NCBI GenBank assembly: GCA_947259495.1
Contig: CAMYLV010000023.1
Location: 1 to 64,000, forward strand
DNA length: 64,000 bases
Source of the DNA: an uncultured Desulfobacterales bacterium
GTDB lineage: Bacteria > Desulfobacterota > Desulfobacteria > Desulfobacterales > JAHEIW01
Reading direction: 5' to 3'
Position 1 is the stretch's first letter. Every line of letters begins with the position of its first letter. The notes beneath the pieces were generated by a model. That model worked only from the letters and a program-made list of their open reading frames with translations, was not told the DNA's origin and ran no database searches. Shown here piece by piece: positions 28,636 through 36,358 of the stretch. Made by a program: the position numbers and the translations under genes.

Positions 28636-28818
28636 CCGGAAGAAACCCAGACCCTTGCAGAGGAGGCGCACATTTTTGGCCTGCCGCTGATCATGAGCTA
28701 CAAAACCATGTATTTCTGCGCGGTCGATAAAAACACACCACAATTCAAGGCGCCGTTCAACCAGCTCGAGAACACTAGGCGCGTGTGCGGGCCGAAGGAC
28801 ACAATCCTGGTCTCCCAG
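28636..28818 (+). pseudogene. N-terminal remnant of a DUF1254 protein
   Basis: Reading from 28636, the translation includes AEEAHIFGLPLIMSYKTMYF and then FNQLENTRRVCGPKDTILVSQ. This matches the start of DUF1254 domains (Y/F-GxPL...Y-TMY, then the ...NRDTLYS box). The sequence breaks off into an unrelated C/T-rich stretch exactly where the NxDTxY box should follow. There is no start codon with a ribosome-binding site before it. A truncated gene left behind by a deletion or insertion is the simplest reading. Confidence 0.65.
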
Positions 28819-28981
28819 CCCCCCCCCATCTCCCCTTCCTCTTCTTTTCCGCCTTCCGCATTCCCAATTCCACTTTCCGCTGTTTCTTCATCTTTTCTCA
28901 TTCAAGGTTGGATGTTGGACGTTCGATGTTCGGTGTTCGGTGTTCATCTTTTCAGTTCCTTCCATACCCCCTCTCATGAAC
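28819..28981. repeat. C/T-rich low-complexity tract and GTTCGATGTTCGGTGTTC repeat
   Basis: Pyrimidine-rich sequence to about 28900, then at 28906-28950 a run of near-repeats GGATGTTGGACGTTCGATGT and CGGTGTTCGGTGTTCAT. Such 7-bp TGTTCGA/TGTTCGG units are repetitive filler. The breakpoint of the DUF1254 remnant is at its left border. Confidence 0.5.
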
Positions 28982-29019
28982 CACCAAATATGGTTTAAAA
29001 ACCATATTTGGTGTTTTTT
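28982..29019 (+). terminator. Strong intrinsic terminator
   Basis: CACCAAATATGGTTT (28982-28996) pairs perfectly with AAACCATATTTGGTG (28999-29013), followed by TTTTTT. It lies downstream of the DUF1254 remnant and is probably the terminator that once served that gene. Confidence 0.85.
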
Positions 29020-29192
29020 ATGCTCCCTTTTTCAACCTCCAGTCTTCTCATCTATGTGTACTTTTGAATATTTTCAAATGTTTAGGGCGAAACCTGTGTT
29101 GTTCTTTCTAATGGCATGGTCTTTGAACTGCATTGAATTAATTGTTCGGGGAACCACCGCCATTACCCCTATAGTCTGATTTAACGGAAATA

Positions 29193-29227
29193 AAAAGAGG
29201 AATCAGAAATATTCTGATTCCTCTTTT
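29193..29227. terminator. Bidirectional intrinsic terminator
   Basis: AAAGAGGAATCAGAA (29194-29208) and TTCTGATTCCTCTTT (29212-29226) form a perfect 15-bp stem with a 3-nt loop. A/T runs on both sides let it work in both directions. It would end the minus-strand gene at 29296. Confidence 0.85.
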
Positions 29228-29295
29228 CGAACCCCCTTGTCGGGTACTGCCGTGGCACGAATCGGCCAGACAATTTATGGGTCGTTGTCCATTTG

Positions 29296-29628
29296 CTATT
29301 TTATCATGCTGCTTTTAATCGGCGTCACAGTAACCGATTTGATCTCGTCGTTAATGTCCATCATCACCTTGTTTTGCCAGTCCCCATCATCGCTCCAGAT
29401 CACATAGTACTGTCCATTATGCAGGCTCACTTTTAGATTGACGGTTTCGGAAGCCTTCAGCTCTCCGCCTGCCAGGTTGAACGGCTGCGGCCAATCATAA
29501 GTGTGATCTATCCAATAAAGCAGATAAAACATCTTTTTATTGGTGGTATTGTCAAACTTGATCGAGAAGTTGGCAAAAGCAATAGCAGGCAGCAAAACGA
29601 TTACCAGAATAAGGATTAGTTTTTTCAT
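29296..29628 (-). CDS. Small exported protein of unknown function
   Basis: 110 residues from the ATG at 29628, which has AGGAGCC upstream; the longer frame is not needed. Signal peptide about 1-19 (KKLILILVIVLLPAIAFA), then a beta-rich mature part with FDNTTNKKMFYLLYWIDHTY and a VKVSLHNGQYYVIWSDDGDW-like hairpin region. It is not recognised. Probably periplasmic. A bidirectional terminator follows it. Confidence 0.7.
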   Translation of the reverse strand: MKKLILILVIVLLPAIAFANFSIKFDNTTNKKMFYLLYWIDHTYDWPQPFNLAGGELKASETVNLKVSLHNGQYYVIWSDDGDWQNKVMMDINDEIKSVTVTPIKSSMIK

Positions 29629-29870
29629 GTCGAGGCTCCTTGAGACATATTCGCCGCTTAACGGGTTGTCTCTATTACAGTTATCGTCATGAACACCGAA
29701 AAACTTTAATTTTGCTAAAAATGGTGGAATTGCCGCAAGGGAATCAGAGTTCAAAAGGTCAAAAATGAAGATCTAAAAGCGGGCGAAAGACGTCAATAGA
29801 TAATGGATATGACCGACTGGGAAATCATCCACTGTGGTTGATCATATTGCTTGAAATGAAAATAAAAAAT

Positions 29871-29890
29871 ATATAAACCGGTTGGTATAT
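29871..29890. promoter_or_regulatory. TetR-type operator-like site, downstream of the tetR gene
   Basis: ATATAAACCGGTTGGTATAT, an imperfect palindrome centred on AACC/GGTT. On the minus strand it contains the same 14 bases, ATATACCAACCGGT, as the site upstream of the TetR gene at 30547. It lies between the TetR gene and the small exported protein gene, so it could control that gene or be the promoter region of a former neighbour. Confidence 0.55.
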
Positions 29891-29932
29891 TTATAGGAAA
29901 AAGAAGCAGGATATTGTCCGGGGCAGCGTTCT

Positions 29933-30541
29933 TTATTTTTTTAGCTGTTGAATATAAAAACGAAGCTCTTTGACGGCCTGATCCAAAATGGCGGGGTCAC
30001 GGCTGCAGGCATGCAATGCGGCCGCGCCGTTTAAAGCAATAATGATATAGCGGGCGATGGCATTTAAATTTAAGTTTTCTTTCAGGAGGCCCTGCCGAGC
30101 AGCCTGCTTCAGCCAGGCACACAGCAAGCCGGCCAGCTGGTCAAAGCCCTGCAACAGATGACTGCTCAAGGCGGCTGATTGCCCGGAAAACTCCACCAGC
30201 ATGCTGTGGAAAAAGCAGCCGCCTTCAAACACCTGATTTCCCAGCTTTTTTTTGATATCATTTTCGATAAAGATTTGAATGCGCTCCAGAGGATCGGAAG
30301 CGGTGGGAATCCCATCAAAAACGACATCCCGCCAGATACGCAGGGCCTCATCGTAAACCGCATACCAGAGTTCTTCTTTGCTGGTAAAATGCCCGTAGAA
30401 TCCGCCCTTGGTTAAACCGGTGGCTGCCAAAATATCATTGATCGACGTGTTGTAATAGCCTTTGACGCAGAAAAGTTGCAGTGATTTTTCAATGATGCCC
30501 CGACGTGTTTGAATACCTTTAGCGACCATATATTTGTCCAT
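29933..30541 (-). CDS. TetR/AcrR family transcriptional regulator
   Basis: 202 residues. The N-terminal helix-turn-helix reads LQLFCVKGYYNTSINDILAATGLTKGGFYGHFTSKEELW, typical TetR. The C-terminal ligand domain resembles the TetR_C_6/AcuR-like type. Start ATG at 30541, or 30529. Its own upstream region (30547-30566) and its downstream flank (29871-29890) carry the same operator-like word, so autoregulation is likely. The effector is unknown. Confidence 0.92.
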   Translation of the reverse strand: MDKYMVAKGIQTRRGIIEKSLQLFCVKGYYNTSINDILAATGLTKGGFYGHFTSKEELWYAVYDEALRIWRDVVFDGIPTASDPLERIQIFIENDIKKKLGNQVFEGGCFFHSMLVEFSGQSAALSSHLLQGFDQLAGLLCAWLKQAARQGLLKENLNLNAIARYIIIALNGAAALHACSRDPAILDQAVKELRFYIQQLKK

Positions 30542-30546
30542 CCATA

Positions 30547-30566
30547 ATATACCAACCGGTCGTATT
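30547..30566. promoter_or_regulatory. TetR-type operator-like site upstream of the tetR gene
   Basis: ATATACCAACCGGTCGTATT starts 6 nt before the TetR start codon. Its first 14 bases are identical to the minus strand of the site at 29877-29890. ACCAACCGGT/ACCGGTYGGT-type palindromes are frequent TetR-family operators. Confidence 0.6.
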
Positions 30567-30678
30567 TAAATCATACTTATGGGGCTTCAGTCAACAGTTA
30601 TCTCTGCGCCATAGAACAGCTCAAAGCGTTATGATAATGTTTTAAAGATGTTTTCGGTTGTATCTCAGCAACAAGCTT

Positions 30679-32241
30679 TCAATGCAAGGGGCCTCTGCGG
30701 TGTCGCTGCCCTGCACCTTGTGCCTTGCTCTGATCGACATACTTTTTTACCGTACGTCGATCGAGCCTCAGTCGCCTGGCCGTTTCGGCATAAGACCCGA
30801 CCCGGTCGTAAATCCAGGAGCAGTAAAGACCACACAGCTCCTCCAGCGTCAAAATTCCCTGACGGAAAGATGCCATCAGACCTTCTTCGGCAATGCTGTC
30901 CTTAACGATGGCCGGATGATACTCCCGGCGAATCATGATATTGCGGACACACTGTTCCAACTCGCGAATATTGCCCGGCCAGGTGTAATCCAATCCCAGT
31001 TTGTCCTTAATCCAGGACTTGACCTCCCCCGCGAGCTTTTCGCCTTCGCTGCCGGCCACCCGCTGGGAAATATACCCCACCAGGTCCCAGAGCACCTCCG
31101 GGGATTCATGCATCTGTTGGCGCAAAGAAGGCGTGGTGATGATGTCCGAACACAGCCGGTAATACAGGTCTTTTCTAAAATCGCCTTCTTCCATTGCCAG
31201 ATGGATGTCGCGATGGGTGGCCGCCACGATCTTGCCCTCAAATGCCAGGGTCTTGGTTGAACCCAGACGCTGAAACGTGCGGGCCTGGATCACGCGCAGC
31301 AGCTTGACCTGAACCAGCGGATCCAGCTCCCCGATTTCGTCTAAAAAAACGGTGCCCGCAGCCGGGCAAGCTTCCAGCCAGCCCTTGCGGTCCTCCAGCG
31401 CGCCGGTAAAAGCACCTCGCCGGTGGCCGAAGAGCTCCGATTCGACCAGTGTGGCTGGCAGCGCCGACAGGTTAATGGGAAAAAACGTATTAAAAAAATC
31501 GTCCTTAAACGTCCGTGTTTGAGGATTAAAGGGGATATATCGCGCCTGACCAATGGCCGTGGCCACCAGTTCCTTTCCCGAGCCGGTGGGCCCGAAGATA
31601 AGGGTTGCAAAATCCCCCATGCATTTGAAAAAGGACCGGCGATAGCGCCGCATGTCGTGGGTGAAAATGGAGTTCCAGACCGCCGCCCGTAGATTGGCCG
31701 CCACCGCTGACCGCCCGATTATCGCCCGAAATATATATAGAAACGCCCGGCGCACCTGGAATATACAGGCAAAAATATGAGCGGCTTCGGTTTTCTGAGG
31801 CAGGTCGTAGCCGGGTATGTCAAACAGGAGGCCCCAGTAGTGATTAAACTCTTTGAAATAGTCATAGGTCGGGCCCTTTTTAGGGTGAATAATGTCCTGT
31901 TTAAACTGCTGGGCGTAGTAATGGTAGACGAGAAACAGAGCCGTATCTTCATAAAGTTCAAGCTCTTTGCGTGTGGCCTGCATACCTTTTCGCAAACGCT
32001 CCTGCAGTTTCATCAGAAGGGGGTAGGCCCGGTCGGTTATTTTTTTGGTGTTGACCAGATGAAAATCGGGATCATCGCCCAGAAGGTTCCAGTCGGCCTT
32101 GGATTCATCGAACGCATCTCCCAGGGCCTCGCGTTCATATCGGATGCGCTCCGGTAAAAAGGGATTAACGTAATTGAGTTTGGAAACAATTTTGAGGAAA
32201 CGACAATCGTCAGGATTTAAAAACGCCACGGCATCCTCCAT
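30679..32241 (-). CDS. Sigma-54-dependent transcriptional activator with unrecognised N-terminal domain
   Basis: 520 residues. The AAA+ core about 200-430 has Walker A GPTGSGKE near 217, the sigma-54 contact loop GAFTGA near 277 and Walker B VFLDEIGELD. A Fis-type helix-turn-helix lies about 475-505 (YAETARRLRLDRRTVKKYV). The first 195 residues are helical, aromatic-rich and show no REC, PAS or GAF signature. The start may be ATG at 32241 or GTG at 32229, since GGAGG lies between them. It is divergent from the VIT/vWA-rhombosortase pair, whose promoter has a -24/-12 sigma-54 element, so it is the likely activator of that operon. Confidence 0.92.
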   Translation of the reverse strand: MEDAVAFLNPDDCRFLKIVSKLNYVNPFLPERIRYEREALGDAFDESKADWNLLGDDPDFHLVNTKKITDRAYPLLMKLQERLRKGMQATRKELELYEDTALFLVYHYYAQQFKQDIIHPKKGPTYDYFKEFNHYWGLLFDIPGYDLPQKTEAAHIFACIFQVRRAFLYIFRAIIGRSAVAANLRAAVWNSIFTHDMRRYRRSFFKCMGDFATLIFGPTGSGKELVATAIGQARYIPFNPQTRTFKDDFFNTFFPINLSALPATLVESELFGHRRGAFTGALEDRKGWLEACPAAGTVFLDEIGELDPLVQVKLLRVIQARTFQRLGSTKTLAFEGKIVAATHRDIHLAMEEGDFRKDLYYRLCSDIITTPSLRQQMHESPEVLWDLVGYISQRVAGSEGEKLAGEVKSWIKDKLGLDYTWPGNIRELEQCVRNIMIRREYHPAIVKDSIAEEGLMASFRQGILTLEELCGLYCSWIYDRVGSYAETARRLRLDRRTVKKYVDQSKAQGAGQRHRRGPLH

Positions 32242-32293
32242 ATGTTCAATCGACCGTTAAAAAACATCTGAGTTCCATGCAAAATTCAGATTA

Positions 32294-32306
32294 TACATTA
32301 ATTGTA
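32294..32306. promoter_or_regulatory. TACAT-N3-TTGTA palindrome, site 1
   Basis: TACATTAATTGTA, embedded in the longer near-palindrome TATACATTAATTGTATA. It shares the TACAT-N3-WTGTA pattern with two sites at 32484 and 32504. It lies about 53 nt before the activator start, which would fit autoregulation. Confidence 0.5.
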
Positions 32307-32483
32307 TATATTATTATATCTTACTGCAATAGATATAAATATTGAACAAAATATTTTAAAAACGCCCGAATCGAATCACAAAACAGTCTTTTTAAAAGGA
32401 AATAAACAGCATCGTCATATTTTATATCTTATTGTTAATATTATAAATTCCGTTTTTCAAATCCCATATTTCGGTAATAATTG

Positions 32484-32516
32484 TACATATAATGTATTTA
32501 ACTTACATTTTTTGTA
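32484..32516. promoter_or_regulatory. Tandem TACAT-N3-WTGTA palindromes, sites 2 and 3 (candidate enhancer)
   Basis: TACATATAATGTA (32484-32496) and TACATTTTTTGTA (32504-32516), 20 bp apart centre to centre, i.e. on the same face of the helix. They lie about 115-145 bp upstream of the -24/-12 promoter, the usual distance for the enhancer of a sigma-54 activator. The region is AT-rich, which raises the chance background, but three copies in this spacer and the spacing are suggestive. Confidence 0.55.
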
Positions 32517-32629
32517 TTAATTTTTACCTATTTTATTCGCGTTTATCCAAATATGTGCCGCCCGGATAAAATTATATTTATAATAATTTAAGTTTGTTAA
32601 ATAATTTAAGGGGCCTAAATTGGTACTTC

Positions 32630-32645
32630 TGGCACAGGCGTTGCT
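32630..32645 (+). promoter_or_regulatory. Sigma-54 (-24/-12) promoter of the VIT/vWA operon
   Basis: TGGCACAGGCGTTGCT is a full match to the TGGCAC-N5-TTGCW consensus, located 39 nt before the ATG of the VIT/vWA gene and on its strand. The divergently encoded sigma-54 activator gives independent support. The remainder of the 32242-32593 spacer is very AT-rich with no gene. Confidence 0.85.
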
Positions 32646-32683
32646 CTTTATGTATGACGAACCCATACAAAAGGAGGTTTAGC

Positions 32684-34684
32684 ATGCAAAAAGCAATCAT
32701 CTCGATTATACTCATTGCAGCCTTCGGTCTAACCGCCAGCGTCTGCCACGCCGCCGGAATACTGACCCCGGTGGGATCGCGGCATCAACCGATTCAAATC
32801 CGCGACCACCACGTCAATGTGGTCATCAATAACGGCTTTGCCATGACTGAGGTGCAGCAGACCTTTTACAATCCAAACACCGAAGATCTTGAAGCCATGT
32901 ATAGTTTCCCCCTGCCCAAAAGCGCCAGCCTCTCGGAGGTCACCATCTATGTGGGCGAACGCGAAATTCATGGTGAAGTGCTGGAGAAGTTAAAAGCCCA
33001 GCAGATCTATGAAGACGAAAAAAGCAAGGGCAATGAAACCGGACTGGCTGAGAAAAATGAATTTTATACCTTTGAGTTCAAGGTCCATCCGGTGCCGGCC
33101 AACGCTGAAACCCGGATCCGGTTCCTTTACTACCAGCCGCTAAAAATCGACACCGGCATCGGCCGCTACCTGTATCCGTTGGAAGAAGGCGGTACCGACG
33201 AAGCGGGCATGAGCTTCTGGACCACCCATGCCAAAGTGGAAAATACCTTTTCCATGAGCCTGGAGTTAAAATCTGCCTATCCGATTAAAGATGTGCGCGT
33301 GCCCGGATTTGAGGCCGCTGCCACAATCAACAAACTGGGAGAAGATCATTATAAGCTGGAAATGCAACTGAGAGACATGAACTTAACCCGCGACGTTATT
33401 TTCTACTACCGCTTACAGGAAGGCCTGCCCGGACGGGTGGAAGTCATCCCGTTTCGGGATAACGAAAATGAGGACGGCGCTTTTATGATGGTCATCACTC
33501 CGGGAGTGGACTTAAAGCCCTTGACCAACGGTGCCGACTACTGCTTCGTTCTGGATATTTCCGGAAGCATGCAGGCCAAGATGGCCACTTTAAAACGGGG
33601 CGTCATGCAGGCCCTTGAAAAACTTAAACCCGAAGATCGCTTCCGGTTTGTCACCTTTGAAAGCCAGGCCCGTGAGCTGAACCGCGACTGGCTGCCGGCC
33701 AACCCGGACGGGTTGATCAAAGCCAAACAACTCCTGGAACCGCTTAATGCCAGGGGCAGCACCAACCTGTACGCCGGACTCGATCTGGGGCTTAAACGGC
33801 TGGATGACGACCGCGCGGTCAATATTGTCCTGGTCACCGATGCCGTTACCAACACGGGCATCGTCGATCCAATTGATTTCCATAAACTTTTGCGAAAGGT
33901 GGATGTCCGCATTTATGGCTTTTTGCTGGGCAACAGCGCCAACTGGCCCCTGATGCAGACGATTACCGAGACGTCCGGCGGGTTTTATGACAGCATCTCA
34001 AATGTGGACGACATCATGGGTAAGCTCATGCTGGCGGGCAGTAAAATCAACTACGAAGCCCTGCTCGACGCCCGCGTTAAATTTTCAGGTGTCAAGGTCA
34101 CCGACCTGACCGATGACACCTTTAAAAAAGTCTACCGCGGCCAACAACTGGTCTTGTTCGGTAAATACAACCAGGGCGGCAATGCGCGTTTAACCCTGGA
34201 AGCCAGCCTGACAGGCGAGGATAAAACCTACACCAGCGAATTTGTTTTCCCGGATATCGACACGGAAAATCCGGAACTGGAGCGGCTCTGGGCCCTGGCG
34301 ACTATAGAAAAGATTGAGGCCATGGAGCGCATTGGCAAAATGGTGCCGACCGAGTCAGAAAACGCCATCCGGGATCTGGGACTGCAATATCAGATCGTCA
34401 CCGATTACACTTCAATGGTCGTGCTTTCCGATACCGCTTTCGCCGACCGCGGGATCGAGCGCCATAACCAGACCCGTATCGCCCGTGAGCAGCAGGCCCG
34501 GGTCCAGCGCAGCCAGCAGTCCGCCAAAAATTACCGGGTGGACCGCAAAAAGCCGGCCTTTAAGCATAAGGTCCCGAGTCTGGGCGGTGGTGGCGGTGCC
34601 ATCGATCCGCTGACCGGTGTGCTGGGGATTTTAATCACAACCGCCGGAGCTGTCCGGCTCGCTCTGCGAAGGAAAAAGCGCTAA
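32684..34684 (+). CDS. Exported VIT and vWA domain protein with GlyGly-CTERM-like tail
   Basis: 666 residues from ATG 32684 behind AAGGAGG. The signal peptide ends near residue 23 (SVCHAAG). The VIT domain spans about 30-160 (HHVNVVINNGFAMTEVQQTF, NEFYTFEFKVHPVPANAETR). The vWA domain spans about 285-450 with an intact MIDAS start, DISGSM. The tail is GGGGGAIDPLTG, a hydrophobic stretch of about 18 residues and RRKKR at the very end. This Gly-rich/hydrophobic/basic layout resembles GlyGly-CTERM signals, and PLTG also recalls the LPXTG box of the marine proteobacterial sortase-target family to which the rest of the protein is similar. The next gene is a rhombosortase-like protease, its likely processing enzyme. 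It should end up on the outer surface or periplasmic side. Confidence 0.9.
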   Translation: MQKAIISIILIAAFGLTASVCHAAGILTPVGSRHQPIQIRDHHVNVVINNGFAMTEVQQTFYNPNTEDLEAMYSFPLPKSASLSEVTIYVGEREIHGEVLEKLKAQQIYEDEKSKGNETGLAEKNEFYTFEFKVHPVPANAETRIRFLYYQPLKIDTGIGRYLYPLEEGGTDEAGMSFWTTHAKVENTFSMSLELKSAYPIKDVRVPGFEAAATINKLGEDHYKLEMQLRDMNLTRDVIFYYRLQEGLPGRVEVIPFRDNENEDGAFMMVITPGVDLKPLTNGADYCFVLDISGSMQAKMATLKRGVMQALEKLKPEDRFRFVTFESQARELNRDWLPANPDGLIKAKQLLEPLNARGSTNLYAGLDLGLKRLDDDRAVNIVLVTDAVTNTGIVDPIDFHKLLRKVDVRIYGFLLGNSANWPLMQTITETSGGFYDSISNVDDIMGKLMLAGSKINYEALLDARVKFSGVKVTDLTDDTFKKVYRGQQLVLFGKYNQGGNARLTLEASLTGEDKTYTSEFVFPDIDTENPELERLWALATIEKIEAMERIGKMVPTESENAIRDLGLQYQIVTDYTSMVVLSDTAFADRGIERHNQTRIAREQQARVQRSQQSAKNYRVDRKKPAFKHKVPSLGGGGGAIDPLTGVLGILITTAGAVRLALRRKKR

Positions 34685-34685
34685 A

Positions 34686-35309
34686 ATGGCGATCCCGACA
34701 ATAACCGGCAACATCACCAATATCGAACGTCAGGCAGTGGGGCGCATCCCATGCGCCTCACTGCTGCTCACCCTGGTGGCGGTGATCATCCACCTGACAA
34801 ATGGTCTACGGGTGGAGCTGCTTTATGAACGCACCGCTCTGGCCGATATGGCGCTATGGCGAGCGGTGACCTGTCACTGGGTACATTTGAACTGGGATCA
34901 TCTGTTCTGGTCGGGTGCCACGTTTTTGTTTCTGGGTTCGGTGTGTGAAATACTGGATAAGAAAAAGACTTACCAGACGCTTGTTATCGCGGTGGTTCTC
35001 ATTCCCGCCACCATCTGGGGGGGCCTGCCGGAGCTTAAAATTTACGGCGGCTTATCGGGGCTGGATTGCGCCCTTTACGCATTGCTGTTTGCGTTGCTCA
35101 TCAAGCGCGAAATGCGATCAAGCAACCGGATGTGGGCTGTATTTTATGCAGTGGGCTTGGTGGCCTTGCTGGCCAAAGTAACCTACGAAACGACTACCGG
35201 CCAGACCATTTTTGTCGCCAATACCCATTCCGGTATGATCCCCGTCCCGCTATCTCATCTGGCGGGCGGGTTTGTCGGATTCAGTGTCGGCATCCGCAAA
35301 ACGTCATAA
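34686..35309 (+). CDS. Rhombosortase-like rhomboid-family intramembrane protease
   Basis: 207 residues, small as rhombosortases are, with about six membrane helices. The catalytic Ser is in GGLSG (Ser about 124) and the catalytic His in SHLAGG (His about 191). The WRAVTCHWVHLNWDHL segment (59-74) matches the W-R-x-x-T-x-x-x-x-H...H loop of the family. It begins 1 nt after the VIT/vWA stop, so it is translationally coupled to its presumed substrate. Rhombosortases cleave GlyGly-CTERM tails. A general rhomboid protease is the alternative. Confidence 0.82.
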   Translation: MAIPTITGNITNIERQAVGRIPCASLLLTLVAVIIHLTNGLRVELLYERTALADMALWRAVTCHWVHLNWDHLFWSGATFLFLGSVCEILDKKKTYQTLVIAVVLIPATIWGGLPELKIYGGLSGLDCALYALLFALLIKREMRSSNRMWAVFYAVGLVALLAKVTYETTTGQTIFVANTHSGMIPVPLSHLAGGFVGFSVGIRKTS

Positions 35310-35396
35310 GTGGCCGGGTGACTTGCAGGATTTATTTTTAAACCAATGGAAACATCCGCTCTGGCGGTGCCATCTGGCAAATTAGGGCTCAGGCGG

Positions 35397-35960
35397 TTAC
35401 CAGATCTGCTCAAGCGGGTGGATCGACCGATACTTATCAGGATTTTTCTGGATGAAATCCCAGATGTCATCCGGCTGTGCGGCTCCCGGTTGAACATCGA
35501 AGGTTTTTCCGGCTTTGGCGAAGGCGTAGGCGACCAGCCAGGAACAGATCGGGTAATCCCTGTTTTGCGTGATTCTTCGAAAAACGTAAGCTCCCAATAG
35601 CAACCAATCCAGCAGATGACCGATGACCGTAACGATGCCGTATTTTTTGCCCACCTGTTCGAGCGCTTTCGCAACAATGGTATCCGTTTCAGCAGGTGTG
35701 AGGTTGATCGGGCGATAGACGGCGACTTTGTCATGACTAAACGGGCCGTAGCGTTTCCATAGTTTATGTTTACGCACGCGCAGGAGGGTTTCAACAATCA
35801 GACAGTTCTCCAGATCTCCTTCTGCCACTACAATCCCGGTGTGGTTCACCTGCGTTCTGCTTTCACCGATCGTGCGGGTAAAAAAACGAATTAGTTTGGA
35901 AAAAAATCCAGCTCCATAGGTCAGGAACACATCACCGGGAAGCAGTAAGGTCTTTTCCAC
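35397..35960 (-). CDS. YiiX-like permuted papain-fold (NlpC/P60-like) hydrolase
   Basis: 187 residues from a GTG at 35960 behind AGGAGGAG. The permuted papain-like amidase family is recognised by the early LLPGDVFLTYGAG strand, the catalytic-type His in NHTGIVVAEGD (about 40) and the Cys in YPICSWLVAYAFAKAG (about 137), plus the KYG segment. No signal peptide, though a hydrophobic stretch lies near 115-125. Members hydrolyse lipid or peptide amide/ester bonds; the substrate here is unknown. It is convergent with the rhombosortase gene. Confidence 0.8.
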   Translation of the reverse strand: MEKTLLLPGDVFLTYGAGFFSKLIRFFTRTIGESRTQVNHTGIVVAEGDLENCLIVETLLRVRKHKLWKRYGPFSHDKVAVYRPINLTPAETDTIVAKALEQVGKKYGIVTVIGHLLDWLLLGAYVFRRITQNRDYPICSWLVAYAFAKAGKTFDVQPGAAQPDDIWDFIQKNPDKYRSIHPLEQIW

Positions 35961-35972
35961 AGGCTCCTCCTC

Positions 35973-36103
35973 AATTTTGCATGAAAATTAATGAGAGGCT
36001 ATAAATATATCTAGCGACAGCTGGTTAGGCAAATCATCGAAGTAATCTAAATTGCAGATCACATTTAATGGATGAAAATCATTTTATCTCATTAATTTTC
36101 ACC
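35973..36103. repeat. MITE-like inverted-repeat element A, copy 1
   Basis: A perfect 15-bp inverted repeat, TGAAAATTAATGAGA (35982-35996) and TCTCATTAATTTTCA (36087-36101), bounds a non-coding block. A related block, with AATTTTGCATGAAAATT at its left and AATGGATGAAAATCA...TATCTCAT at its right, lies at 39033-39152. The rest of the spacer to 36358 shows no gene. Confidence 0.6.
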
Positions 36104-36358
36104 CTTCGAAATAAACCTAAAATTTTATACCTTAATCGTTTGGCCAGGGTCAAATAAAATTGAAGCATCACACAGCTGCGCAGAAAACCAAATGATGCTT
36201 GGCTTACAGCCGGATGTTGAATATTTAAGAGCCTAAAATAAGGACCCATAAAACATACACTGGTTTCCAATTGTAAACTATTCGGAAAACCATGGCGTCT
36301 TACCGAACAAACACGCCGGATAACGGTGCTGTTAAATTTGCAAACAAGGAGGTTCGCC

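Noticed and set aside
29251-29267. TGGCACGAATCGGCCAG as a sigma-54 promoter
   Set aside because: The -24 part is present but the -12 TTGC element is absent.
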